Assembly (NCBI GenBank): GCA_021793175.1
Contig: JAJYTH010000010.1
Coordinates: 1-55,955, forward strand
Direction: 5' to 3'
Length of the DNA: 55,955 bases
Source of the DNA: Actinomycetes bacterium
GTDB taxonomy: Bacteria; Actinomycetota; Actinomycetes; Mycobacteriales; Pseudonocardiaceae
Of the stretch, positions 44,770 to 53,304 are shown piece after piece (within the stretch, counting starts at the first letter, position 1; the number at the start of each line of letters is the position of its first letter). Under the pieces are notes generated by a model, which searched no databases, had not been told where the DNA came from, and saw only the letters and a program-made list of their open reading frames with translations. The translations under genes were made by a program, and so were the position numbers.

Positions 44770-45891
44770 TCACAGCACGGGAAATCGTGGATATCCACCG
44801 AATTGCGTACGAGCGACCTCCCCTTCGGCCGCGGCACCGAAAACCGAGTGCGAGGACAGTGATTCGACTTCTCTCCAAGCCCGCTCCAATGGGTGTCCAC
44901 TGTAGAGTGAACTGCCTCCGGCCTTGGTGAAGACGAACCGCACCGTCGCAAGAGCCGCTTGCTGTGCGTGGAACTGCGCCGCGGCCAGCCGTACCCGGAT
45001 TCCACGGGACGGCGTCATATTGGCCGCGGGAACCGCTGCCGTCCTCGCCGTCTCGGCGATCAGCAGTTCCCGCGCGGCCAGGAAGCCTTGCACGGATCGG
45101 TTGAGTTCACGTTGCAACATCGGTTGCTCGATCATGCGCTCGACCGATCCCGCCCGGGACCGATGTCGGGCCGTCGCGACGAACTCACGCACGGCCCGGC
45201 GAGTGATTCCGAGAAGCACACCGGTGGCGGCCTGCCGGGTGTGCAGCGGCATCGGTAGCGACCGGGAGTGCCGAGACAACTGGGGTCCGGTCACATCGAC
45301 GACCTGCTCGTAAGCCACGGTGACCTCGTCGCACACCACGTCCGGTGCGGCGGTGTCGTCGAACCGTCCGGAGTCGACGGAAGCCTCCCTGCGCACGGAC
45401 GCGGCCGGGAGCAGCGCCACCAGCTCGCGTGGTCCGCAGCGGCACGGCAACGCTACCCAGTCGGCGCAGTCCGCTCCCGGGACCTCGTGCCAACGTCCCG
45501 TGAGCAGCAGGCCGTCCTCGCCGGGTTCGAGCACACCGCTGACCGTGTCGGCACCTGCGACGTGCGCGCCCTCGTCCACGCCATCCCGCAGCGAGGGAAT
45601 CGCCCAGTGGAGTACGGCGGCGGCCTGTGCGGCCACGAACAGCCTGCCCATCGGGCCGTCCTCATGGCCGATGTGTTCACAGACGTGCAGCAGTGTCTCC
45701 GGTGAAGTCGCCGCGCGCCACGGCGCGGACAGATCGAGCAGCCCCGCTTCCCGGAGCGCGGTCGTCACCGACATACCGTCCTGCGTGGCGGCCACAGCCC
45801 GGCGTGCGGCGTCCACCGCCTGCGCCGCCGATGGGCCACATCGCTCGTCCACGGAGATCGTTCCCGTCACTGTGGCTCCTTGCCCGTTCAT
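44770..45891 (-). CDS. Acyl-CoA-dehydrogenase-fold flavoprotein (short)
   Basis: 373 aa. Recognisable but divergent ACAD fold: helical N-domain (RRAVAATQDGMSVTTALREA, LLHVCEHIGHEDGPMGRLFV), central beta-domain (LLLTGRWHEVPGADCADWVA) and C-terminal four-helix domain (AATGVLLGITRRAVREFVAT, KAGGSSLYSGHPLERAWREV). SGHPLERAWREV is the usual place where ACADs read R..RD. The base Glu of true acyl-CoA dehydrogenases cannot be placed with certainty. Overlaps the larger ACAD gene (ATGA), suggesting a heteromeric flavoenzyme. Confidence 0.82.
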   Translation of the reverse strand: MNGQGATVTGTISVDERCGPSAAQAVDAARRAVAATQDGMSVTTALREAGLLDLSAPWRAATSPETLLHVCEHIGHEDGPMGRLFVAAQAAAVLHWAIPSLRDGVDEGAHVAGADTVSGVLEPGEDGLLLTGRWHEVPGADCADWVALPCRCGPRELVALLPAASVRREASVDSGRFDDTAAPDVVCDEVTVAYEQVVDVTGPQLSRHSRSLPMPLHTRQAATGVLLGITRRAVREFVATARHRSRAGSVERMIEQPMLQRELNRSVQGFLAARELLIAETARTAAVPAANMTPSRGIRVRLAAAQFHAQQAALATVRFVFTKAGGSSLYSGHPLERAWREVESLSSHSVFGAAAEGEVARTQFGGYPRFPVL

Positions 45892-47393
45892 GTCGCATCG
45901 GGATGTCCGACAAGCCGCAGCGCATTGCGCCGGTAGACGTCGTCGCTGACGGCCAGGTGTTGGCCCGCGCCGTAACAGTCACGGAGCAACCCGCGTAGCG
46001 TGCGGGACGTTTCGAAGGAACCGACGTGTTCCACCGACCTCGACACCTGTTCGATCACGTGTTTGGCCGTGTCCACGGCCTGCCGCAACACCAGTGCCAG
46101 TCGTGCCGCGGACCGCGGTGCCAGCTGTGGTTCGAGGGAGAGTTCCTCCCAGTACTCGTCCACGGTGTCGAGCGCGAGCGCGCGGGCGGCGGCGAGAGCG
46201 GTTTCCAGTCGCGCGAACTCGATGGCGGTCTCCTCCGCCCACGGCACGGTGGGCGACGACATCAGCGCGGTGAGCTCGTCCAGTGCCCGGCGTGCCAGGC
46301 CGAGCGGCAACCCGATCATGAGCACGCCCTGGATGTTGTAAGGGCTGAGCCGATGCAACGGGTCGGGCGACTGGGACGGTTCGGTGAACAGCGGCGCGAT
46401 GAAGTCGGCGGGCACGTCCACATCGTTGAGGACGATGTCGTGGCTGCCGGTTCCGGCCAGCCCCGCTACGTGCCACGTGTCGAGTACCTCGGCCTTCCTC
46501 CACGGCACGAACGCCAATCGGGGTACCCGCGTACCGTCGTCGGCCGGCACGGTCACGCCCGCCATGATCCAGTCGGCGTGCAGGCAGCCACTGTTGAAAC
46601 GCCAGCGCCCGTTGAGGCGGTAGTGCCCGTCACCGCTCGGTTCGGCGGTGCCCGTCACCGCCGTCGAGCCCGCGAGCACGAACGACCCGTTCTCCCCGGA
46701 CATTCGTGCCAACGTCTTCGGTGGCAACCATGCGGCGTAGGCGTTCTGGTTGCCGATGAATGCGCACCACCCGGTGGCCGCATTGGCTCGGCTCAGTTCC
46801 TCGATGACGGCCACGACGGTCCGGCCGGACAGGTCCGCTCCACCGAGCGAGCGGGGCAGTCCGATGCGGAAGATTCCACACTCACGCAGAGCCGCGACCA
46901 CCGCGGGGTCGAGTGTGCGAGCGCGGAGGGAGTCCTGGGCCCGGCCACGGGAGATCGGTGCCAGTGCCCGCGCCTTGTCGAGCGGGTCCTCGTATGTGCG
47001 GGCGATCTCGACGATGTGGCTCGTCTTCTCGATCGTGGGAGCACACGCGTCGGCTTTGCGCCAGAACTCCGCGACCGGGGCGGGGGCCTCGGGCCACAGT
47101 GCCCAGGTGGCGGTGGACAGCTCACCCGCGGAAGCGACGGCGCAGGTGAGCACGGTGCGTTCCCCGCAACGTACTTCCATGGTGAAGGACGTGGGATCCG
47201 CGATCGTCTCGATGTCGCAGTCGGTCCCCGCGTGTCCGAGTCGGTACCGAGTCCGGCCGTTGGCACGTCCCGTGAACTCCACGGAGACGGCACTGCCGAC
47301 CAACCACGGCCAGCACTGCGGGGCGGACAGCAGGTGCCATGTCCATTCGACCGGCACGGCCACCGACACGGTCACCTTGTCCGGATCGCTCAC
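45888..47393 (-). CDS. SRPBCC-ACAD fusion flavoprotein
   Basis: 501 aa. Residues 1-115 look like an SRPBCC (START/polyketide-cyclase-like) ligand-binding domain (VAVPVEWTWHLLSAPQCWPW, FTMEVRCGERTVLTC). From about residue 140 an acyl-CoA-dehydrogenase-type flavoprotein of the HsaA/nitrososynthase class follows (LRECGIFRIGLPRSLGGADL, ANAATGWCAFIGNQNAYAAW, GTGSHDIVLNDVDVPADFI). Members of that class act as flavin-dependent N- or C-monooxygenases or dehydrogenases. GTG follows GGAGGAACG. The fusion is unusual. Confidence 0.85.
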   Translation of the reverse strand: MSDPDKVTVSVAVPVEWTWHLLSAPQCWPWLVGSAVSVEFTGRANGRTRYRLGHAGTDCDIETIADPTSFTMEVRCGERTVLTCAVASAGELSTATWALWPEAPAPVAEFWRKADACAPTIEKTSHIVEIARTYEDPLDKARALAPISRGRAQDSLRARTLDPAVVAALRECGIFRIGLPRSLGGADLSGRTVVAVIEELSRANAATGWCAFIGNQNAYAAWLPPKTLARMSGENGSFVLAGSTAVTGTAEPSGDGHYRLNGRWRFNSGCLHADWIMAGVTVPADDGTRVPRLAFVPWRKAEVLDTWHVAGLAGTGSHDIVLNDVDVPADFIAPLFTEPSQSPDPLHRLSPYNIQGVLMIGLPLGLARRALDELTALMSSPTVPWAEETAIEFARLETALAAARALALDTVDEYWEELSLEPQLAPRSAARLALVLRQAVDTAKHVIEQVSRSVEHVGSFETSRTLRGLLRDCYGAGQHLAVSDDVYRRNALRLVGHPDAT

Positions 47394-47481
47394 CGTTCCT
47401 CCACGTCGCTCGTCACGACGCCGTCGATGCTAGGAACGGCGGCGCGGCCTCGTCCTCCGTCAGTCGACTGATCCCACTCGA

Positions 47482-48801
47482 TTACCGGTCCGTCGATCGA
47501 TGCACCATCGTTTGGGACTCGGGCAGTTGCGCGTGGAGGGTCGCTGTGTCCCCCAACACGATCTCCGTGGCCAGCTCCGGGTCGAGGTAACGCCGTGCCA
47601 CGGATTCCACATCGGATTCCGTCACGGTGTTCAGGTGCCGTAGGTGTCGCTCGACCCAGTCGAGTTCGACTCCCTGGTCGGCGAGCAGCAGCATCAGGTC
47701 GGCCAATTGTGCGGAGGAGCCCATGGTGAGTGTGTGCCTGCCGAGCGCACATCCTCGGACGCGTTCCAGTTCCGCTCCTCGAACGGGATCGGTCGCCAGG
47801 CGACGCAGTTCCTGACGGATCAGGTCGAGTGCGGTGGCGGTGCTTTGCGGGGAGACGTCAGCCGACACCACCAGTTGGCTGGCCTGGCGCTGATGCACCA
47901 GGACCGAGCGTGGCGTGTAGGCACAGCCGTGGCGTTCCCGCAGGGTCTCCACGAGCCGGCAGGAATACATGCTTCCCAAGGAGAGATGGGCCAGCTCCAC
48001 GGCGGGAAAGTCGGGGTGCCCCAGGCCGACGACGTCCAGCCCGAGACGGATCGACGACTGCACCGCCGATCGACGGTGCACCAGGGTCAACGACCCCGGG
48101 CGTGGTGGGGGCACCGGTGGAGCGGAGGGTACGGGCTCCGGCCCTCCGAGCCAAGAGGCGAGCGCGTCGGAGGCCGCCTCGAATGTGTCGGTGACCGGTT
48201 CCGGGGCGACCACGATGAGGGTCGCCGAGTCCGGCCGCAACCGGGACGCGTGGAGGTCGAGCACCTCGTCCGTGCTCACCTGCCGCACTCGCTCGGGAGA
48301 GGGCGCGGACTCTCCGTAGGGGTGGCCCGCGTACCGAACGGTGGTGAGTGCCTCCTGCACGGCCAGGGCGGGTTCACTGCCGGCCACCCGGAGCGCGTCG
48401 GCGATCCGGTTGCGGGCGGCGTTCGCGACCGGTTCCGGACAGTGGGGTGTCCGGAGCACCTCCGCGAGGAGGTCGAGCAGTTCACGGGTGTGTGTGGCGA
48501 GCGCATGTCCGCCTATGACGAGGCTGTCGGCGCCCGCAGCCGCGTACAGGTGGCCGCCGATGGCGTCCAACCTGTGCGGAAAGCGCTCTCTGCCCGAAAG
48601 AAGGGTCTCGGCCAACACGGCGGCGACGGCCGGTGCGCCGGTGAGCGGCACGCACAACCTCAGCTCGACCAGCGGGCCCGGCCTCGCCGCGGCGAGGACA
48701 CACAGCCCGTTCGCCAGCCGGGCCCGGTCATGACTGGGAACGCTGACCGAGTTCAGCGGCTCGACGGGTGGGATCGCCCCGGCCGCGGTCATGCCGTCCA
48801 T
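47482..48801 (-). CDS. M16-family peptidase-like protein, non-catalytic subunit
   Basis: 439 aa with two M16 halves, but the zinc motif HxxEH is absent (the matching place reads AAVLAETLLSGRERF). The second half keeps GHPDFPAVELAHLSLGSMYS and LRERHGCAYTPRSV, where R and Y bind substrate in two-subunit M16B peptidases. It therefore pairs with the catalytic subunit encoded just upstream (13-bp overlap). ATG 48801 has GGAGGCGACGGC ahead; ATG 48792 is also possible. Confidence 0.88.
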   Translation of the reverse strand: MDGMTAAGAIPPVEPLNSVSVPSHDRARLANGLCVLAAARPGPLVELRLCVPLTGAPAVAAVLAETLLSGRERFPHRLDAIGGHLYAAAGADSLVIGGHALATHTRELLDLLAEVLRTPHCPEPVANAARNRIADALRVAGSEPALAVQEALTTVRYAGHPYGESAPSPERVRQVSTDEVLDLHASRLRPDSATLIVVAPEPVTDTFEAASDALASWLGGPEPVPSAPPVPPPRPGSLTLVHRRSAVQSSIRLGLDVVGLGHPDFPAVELAHLSLGSMYSCRLVETLRERHGCAYTPRSVLVHQRQASQLVVSADVSPQSTATALDLIRQELRRLATDPVRGAELERVRGCALGRHTLTMGSSAQLADLMLLLADQGVELDWVERHLRHLNTVTESDVESVARRYLDPELATEIVLGDTATLHAQLPESQTMVHRSTDR

Positions 48802-50090
48802 GCCGTCGCCTCCGTGGTGAGTTCGACCGTGGCGCGTGGTCGCGAGCGAAGTGACGCCGCGGCCGCGCGAACGTCGTCCTCGTCCACCGAGGAAAGACGG
48901 CGCAGAAGTTTACCGCCGAAGGTGGGCTCGTTCCGTTGGAGAGCGAACCGGGCCGCCCACACGGCTCGCGCGGACACTTCGTCGAGACGCCCGGCCAACC
49001 GTGCGGTGAGTCGACCCCGAGCGCGGACGAGTTCGTCCGGCCCCGGTCCGACATCGGCGACCGAGTGGAATTCCCGGTCGACGGCAGCGAGTACCCGTGC
49101 CGCGTCGGTACCGGGACGAAGATAAGCGGCCACGCAGAACCCTGTGGGATCACGTACCCCGAATGGGTCGCCGACCAGGTTCGCCGCCGCGTCCACGGCC
49201 ACCGCGACACCGTCGTCGTGCACCAGCCGCTGCGACAGCGGCGCTCGGCCTCCGACCAGGAGTTCGGCCAACACCACGTACGGAAGGAAGGCCTCCAGGT
49301 CGTGGATCGGGTCGGGTACGCGCCAAGCCGCCGCCACCGCGGGGAACGGGGCGAGCGGATCATGCTGCTCACCATGCCGGCTTCGGGCCGGTTCGGGCTC
49401 GGCCGCGTCGATTCGGGGTGCTGACGTCGCGGCCGGGATATCGCCGAAGTAGGCATCGGTCAGGGTGAGTGCTTCCTCCGGATCAACCTGCCCGGCCACC
49501 GCCACCACCGCGTTCCCCGGTACGTAGTGGTCATGGAGGAACCGCTCGACGTCGCCGACGGTGGTCTCGGCCAGTCGCGCCATGTCCTCGTAACCGTGGT
49601 GGGTGTTGGCGAACCGGTCGAACAGCAAGGCCTTCAGGGCGCTTCGAGGGAAGGCCCCGTAGGGAACGTTGTTCACCGTGGACTGGAATTCACCGGCGAT
49701 CACCTCGATCTCACGTCGCAAGTGCTGCTCGGTCACCCGCAGCCCACGCATGCGGTCGGCCTCGCAGAACAGCACCTGTCGCAACGCGCCCGGCGGCACC
49801 ACCTGGTGGTACACCGTGTCGTCGGAGCGGGTCACCGCGTTGAACACACCCCCGGTCCGCTCCACGAGCCGCGCGTGTTCCCCCGGCCCGACGCCGGTGG
49901 AGCCCTGGAACATGAGGTGCTCCACCAGATGCGCGAGCCCCACCTGGTCCCTTCGTTCCGACCGGGTGCCGGCCCCGTACACCACCGCGACGCACACAGA
50001 GGGCACAGTGGACTCGGGGTCGACCACCACACGCAGCCCGTTGTCCAGTCTGGCCACATGCCCCGCCGTCGCGCGTGTTCTTCCCGACAT
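48789..50090 (-). CDS. M16-family zinc metallopeptidase, catalytic subunit
   Basis: 433 aa. Inverted zinc motif in GLAHLVEHLMF (His54, Glu57, His58), third ligand Glu134 (REIEVIAGEFQSTVNN), 76 residues later as in the family. M16 enzymes cut small unfolded peptides inside a closed chamber, suiting removal of leader or follower from an 86-aa precursor. No signal peptide, so cytoplasmic. ATG 50090 lacks its own strong ribosome site but overlaps the stop of a 35-codon frame (TGATG), so coupling is likely. Confidence 0.9.
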   Translation of the reverse strand: MSGRTRATAGHVARLDNGLRVVVDPESTVPSVCVAVVYGAGTRSERRDQVGLAHLVEHLMFQGSTGVGPGEHARLVERTGGVFNAVTRSDDTVYHQVVPPGALRQVLFCEADRMRGLRVTEQHLRREIEVIAGEFQSTVNNVPYGAFPRSALKALLFDRFANTHHGYEDMARLAETTVGDVERFLHDHYVPGNAVVAVAGQVDPEEALTLTDAYFGDIPAATSAPRIDAAEPEPARSRHGEQHDPLAPFPAVAAAWRVPDPIHDLEAFLPYVVLAELLVGGRAPLSQRLVHDDGVAVAVDAAANLVGDPFGVRDPTGFCVAAYLRPGTDAARVLAAVDREFHSVADVGPGPDELVRARGRLTARLAGRLDEVSARAVWAARFALQRNEPTFGGKLLRRLSSVDEDDVRAAAASLRSRPRATVELTTEATAWTA

Positions 50091-50197
50091 CAATTCGACG
50101 GGGGCGAGACGAGGGAGCCCGAACCGCGGTGGTCGACGTTCGCCCCTCCTCGGCTCAGCCACATCGCTGCGGTCACGATCGAGAAGCCCTGGGCCAT
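50090..50197 (-). CDS. 35-aa peptide coupled to the M16 peptidase gene
   Basis: ATG 50197 with GGAAGG about 9 nt upstream encodes MAQGFSIVTAAMWLSRGG followed by a Gly/Ser/Asp-rich tail ending VSPPSN. Its TGA overlaps the M16 ATG. It is the first gene after a promoter-like pair. Could be a leader peptide that sets translation of the peptidase, or a further small precursor. No family known to me. Confidence 0.5.
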   Translation of the reverse strand: MAQGFSIVTAAMWLSRGGANVDHRGSGSLVSPPSN

Positions 50198-50230
50198 ACG
50201 CTCGCACCTTCCGTAAGCCTGTCGGCACGG

Positions 50231-50259
50231 ACGTTAACGAGAGTCACCCCCGACTCCAA
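50231..50259 (-). promoter_or_regulatory. Putative promoter of the M16/ACAD/precursor 3 operon
   Basis: On the minus strand TTGGAG (50259-50254), 17-bp spacer, TAACGT (50236-50231), about 33 bp before the ATG at 50197. It would start the leftward transcript leading to precursor 3. Confidence 0.45.
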
Positions 50260-50373
50260 TGTCACGGCCACGATTTCAGCAGTTTCACGGACTTCTCATC
50301 GCGAAGGACTCAGCCGTTCGCCCCATGCCCGGTCCACGGAATCAGGCGGCCGCCCCGACAGCCGCCCGGTCGT

Positions 50374-50841
50374 TCAGCCGACCTTGCCGACCGGCGCGGC
50401 GGTCCAGCGGTTCCGGTCTTCCGCAAGGCCCGCGAGACCCGCGCTGCGCGCCATCCAGCGCAGTCCACGGCGAACCTCGGGCACGGGGAACTCGGGTGGC
50501 GTCGACTGTCCGTACGCCTGCCCCCGCAGAAGGGCCGAGGTGTAGGAGGCCAGGGCGCTGGGAGGCGGTAGCGGGTCGCCGCCGAGGTAGCTCACCACGA
50601 TCAGGTCCTCACCGCATCCCGCCTCGACCGCGCCCGCCCAGCCGTGCCGTTCGTCCCACAGGAGGGCGACGTCACGGTCGGGGAAGTCGGGCAGGTGCCC
50701 GTCCACCGCGAGGTATAGGCTCAACGGCTCGGATTGGATGTACGACGAGTCCCCGGTCAGCCCCAGGGTTTCCACGGCACTGCGAACGTAGTGTTGCAGC
50801 CCCCGCGTCTCCGGATCTCCCGGTCCCAGTTCCCATTCCAT
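50374..50841 (-). CDS. DUF6292 family protein
   Basis: 155 aa, soluble. The stretch ALLWDERHGWAGAVEAG followed by DLIVVSYLGGDPLPPPSAL is typical of DUF6292 proteins found in Pseudonocardiales. ATG 50841 with GGAG 5 nt upstream preferred over TTG 50856. Function unknown. It lies 116 bp beyond the promoter of the island and is probably not part of it. Confidence 0.8.
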   Translation of the reverse strand: MEWELGPGDPETRGLQHYVRSAVETLGLTGDSSYIQSEPLSLYLAVDGHLPDFPDRDVALLWDERHGWAGAVEAGCGEDLIVVSYLGGDPLPPPSALASYTSALLRGQAYGQSTPPEFPVPEVRRGLRWMARSAGLAGLAEDRNRWTAAPVGKVG

Positions 50842-51183
50842 CGGCTCTCCGACCAACTACAGATCACTCACGGTGTTTCGGTGTTTCTCGGCCCCGACGG
50901 TCGCCGGGCCGCTCAGGAGATACCCCGGCGAAACACTCACCCAAACGTGTGTATGGCCGTTCGCACATCGGCGCCGTTCGCCCTCTCCGTGCCGGGAGTG
51001 CCGCAATCGTTCCCCTACGCGGGCCCCTTCGGAGTAGTGGTCCAGACCGTTCATCCCGATTACGCCGCCATTCGTCTTACCGTCGCGCCATTGACCGCTG
51101 ACTCCTTGTGACCGGCACCACTCGGTGTTGTCATGAGTGATCGACGAGTCAGCCCGCGAAGTCGGGGAGGAAGGACGTCGGTG
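50842..51183. other. Divergent intergenic region, possible 52-codon frame
   Basis: About 340 bp between DUF6292 and the SGNH hydrolase gene. A plus-strand frame at 50953-51111 (MAVRTSAPFALSVPGVPQSF at the start) has no ribosome site and loses GC-rich third positions toward its end; I treat it as doubtful. The region should contain both divergent promoters. Confidence 0.4.
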
Positions 51184-52416
51184 ATGAGACGAACACGGTC
51201 ACGTATCGCGATTGGCTTGCTCAGTGCTGCCACTTCCCTGGCACTGCTCACTCCCCCGGCCGCTCACGCCACCCCGCCGGGCCACTCCGAGTGGATCGGC
51301 AGCTGGCACGCCGCCATGACCACGGCCGCCGCGAGCGGCCCCTCCGCCGAGGGCTTCACCGACACCACCCTGCGGCAAGTGGCTCACCTGTCGGTCGGTG
51401 GTGACGCCGTACGAGTCCGGATCAGCAACGCTTACGGAACCGATCCGCTCACGGTGGCGGCGGTCACCGTCGCCCCCAGGTCGGACGACGCGGCGGGCAC
51501 CCCCACGGTCGACCCCAAGGCACTCACCGAGGTGACGTTCGGAGGGCGGGCCGCGGTGACGATCCCCGCGGGCGCCGACTGGATGTCCGACCCGGTCGAC
51601 GTGTCCGTGCCGGACGACTCGGATCTCGTGGTGAGCATGTACCTGCCCGGTCCCACCGGCCCGGCCACCACCCACCGGGCGGGGTACGCCACATCGTTCG
51701 CCGCCTCCGGTGATGTCACCGCCGACGCAGGAGAGGCGTTCGACAAGCTCGACACCTCACGCTACTTCCTCACCGGGGTGGACGTGACGACCCGCGCCCG
51801 TGGTTCCGTGGTGTTCTTCGGCGATTCCATCACTGACGGCGTGATCTCGACGGTCGACGCCAACCTGCGCTACCCGGACCAGGTCGCCGACCGGCTCCTG
51901 ACGCGCCCTGGTCCTCACCGGTGCGGGGTGCTCAACAGCGGCATCAGCGGCAACCGGCTGCTCACCGACGCCGGAGCCTCCGGCGACTCCGCCCTGGCCC
52001 GGTTCGACCGGGACGTGCTGAGCAGGCCGGGAGTACAGACGGTGGTACTGCTCGAAGGCATCAACGACATCGGCAACAGCGAGGGCGCGCTGGAGCCGGA
52101 ACAGCTCATCGCCGTCTACCGCCAGTTCATCGCCCGCGCCCACGCCGCCGGGATCACGGTGGTGGGCGCGACACTGACGCCGTTCGAGGGCGCCGCGTAC
52201 TACACCGAGGCAGGCGAGGCCGACCGCCAGGCAGTCAACGAGTGGATCAGGGACTCGGGTGAGTTCGACGCCGTGGTGGACTTCGACGCCGTGCTGCGTG
52301 ACCCCGCCCATCCGAGCCGCATCCTTCCCGCCTACGACCCGGGCGACCATCTGCACCCGAACGACGCCGGGTTCGCCGCGATGGCGGCCGCGGTCGACCT
52401 GCGCACCATCTGCTGA
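51184..52416 (+). CDS. Secreted SGNH/GDSL hydrolase
   Basis: 410 aa with signal peptide (RSRIAIGLLSAATSLALLTP, cleavage after AHA). SGNH blocks: VVFFGDSITDGV (Ser), NSGISGNRLL (Gly), LEGINDIGNS (Asn) and DHLHPNDAGF (Asp...His). An N-terminal beta domain of about 180 residues precedes the catalytic part, as in secreted actinomycete esterases. ATG 51184 or the adjacent GTG 51181, both behind GGGAGGAAGG. Acts outside the cell on ester substrates. Confidence 0.94.
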   Translation: MRRTRSRIAIGLLSAATSLALLTPPAAHATPPGHSEWIGSWHAAMTTAAASGPSAEGFTDTTLRQVAHLSVGGDAVRVRISNAYGTDPLTVAAVTVAPRSDDAAGTPTVDPKALTEVTFGGRAAVTIPAGADWMSDPVDVSVPDDSDLVVSMYLPGPTGPATTHRAGYATSFAASGDVTADAGEAFDKLDTSRYFLTGVDVTTRARGSVVFFGDSITDGVISTVDANLRYPDQVADRLLTRPGPHRCGVLNSGISGNRLLTDAGASGDSALARFDRDVLSRPGVQTVVLLEGINDIGNSEGALEPEQLIAVYRQFIARAHAAGITVVGATLTPFEGAAYYTEAGEADRQAVNEWIRDSGEFDAVVDFDAVLRDPAHPSRILPAYDPGDHLHPNDAGFAAMAAAVDLRTIC

Positions 52417-52543
52417 CCGCGGCCGTGGCGGAGGCGACGACGATCTCGGTCGTTCCCCGCCACCGCCGCGGGATCGGCGGATCCTTCGGGAAGAATCCGA
52501 CCGCTGCACCCGCCGACCCAGTCCGACCGGCCCGGCCGGTCCG

Positions 52544-53035
52544 CTAGTCCCGCGCCAGCGCCGCTTCCACCGCCGTGGCGATCTCGTTCGCCTCCGGTTC
52601 CGTACGAGGCCGGAACCGGGCGAGCACGCTGCCCTGGCCGGTGACGAGGAACTTCTCGAAGTTCCACTGGACGTCGCCCGCTTCACCGTCGGCGTCGGGA
52701 TGCCGCGTCAGCTCGGCGTACACGGGATGGCGGTTGGGCCCGTTGACATCGATCTTGGCGAACATCGGGAAGCTCACGCCGTACGTGGTGGAGCAGAACT
52801 GGGCGATCTCCTCGGCCGTTCCGGGTTCCTGACCGGCGAACTGGTTGCACGGAAAACCGACTACGGCGAATCCGCGGTCGGCGTAGCGCCGGTGCAGACG
52901 CTCCAACCCCTCGTACTGGGGCGTCAACCCGCACTTCGACGCGACGTTGACCACCAGGAGGGCCTTCGCCCCCAGTCCCGCGAGAGTCGCGGGCTCACCT
53001 GAGAGTGTGCGCAGTTCGATATCGGTCAGAGCCAT
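52544..53035 (-). CDS. Glutathione peroxidase-family thiol peroxidase
   Basis: 163 aa. Peroxidatic Cys in VVNVASKCGLTPQYEGLERL, then GFPCNQFAGQEPG (second Cys) and WNFEKFLV: the Cys, Gln, Trp, Asn tetrad of GPx. Cys instead of selenocysteine, and no dimer loop, so probably thioredoxin-dependent. Divergent from the DeoR gene (about 270 bp). Confidence 0.95.
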   Translation of the reverse strand: MALTDIELRTLSGEPATLAGLGAKALLVVNVASKCGLTPQYEGLERLHRRYADRGFAVVGFPCNQFAGQEPGTAEEIAQFCSTTYGVSFPMFAKIDVNGPNRHPVYAELTRHPDADGEAGDVQWNFEKFLVTGQGSVLARFRPRTEPEANEIATAVEAALARD

Positions 53036-53304
53036 GACGTGCCTTCCTCCGCCGTGACGATCGTGGCGAAGGGAAGTCTACGTCGACGGCGGGCTTGTTC
53101 GGTTATGTTGCGATGCTGCATCGTTTCCAACATCGATGTGACGCCGGGCTCTACCCCACCGAACCCCATAAACCGTTGTTACCAGCGAGTTCTGCCCTGT
53201 CGACCGCCGGAAGGGTATTCCGATACGCTTGTGAAAATGTGCGATCCTGTGCCAGTAGGTGCCGGGCAGGATCGGCAGCGGGAGAGCGCGAGGAGGGCAG
53301 ACCG

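Noticed and set aside
38062-50090. Lanthipeptide, lasso, thiopeptide, linaridin or daptide cluster
   Set aside because: None of the defining enzymes (LanB/C/M, lasso cyclase, YcaO, CypH/L-type, aminotransferase with Thr-ending precursor) is present.
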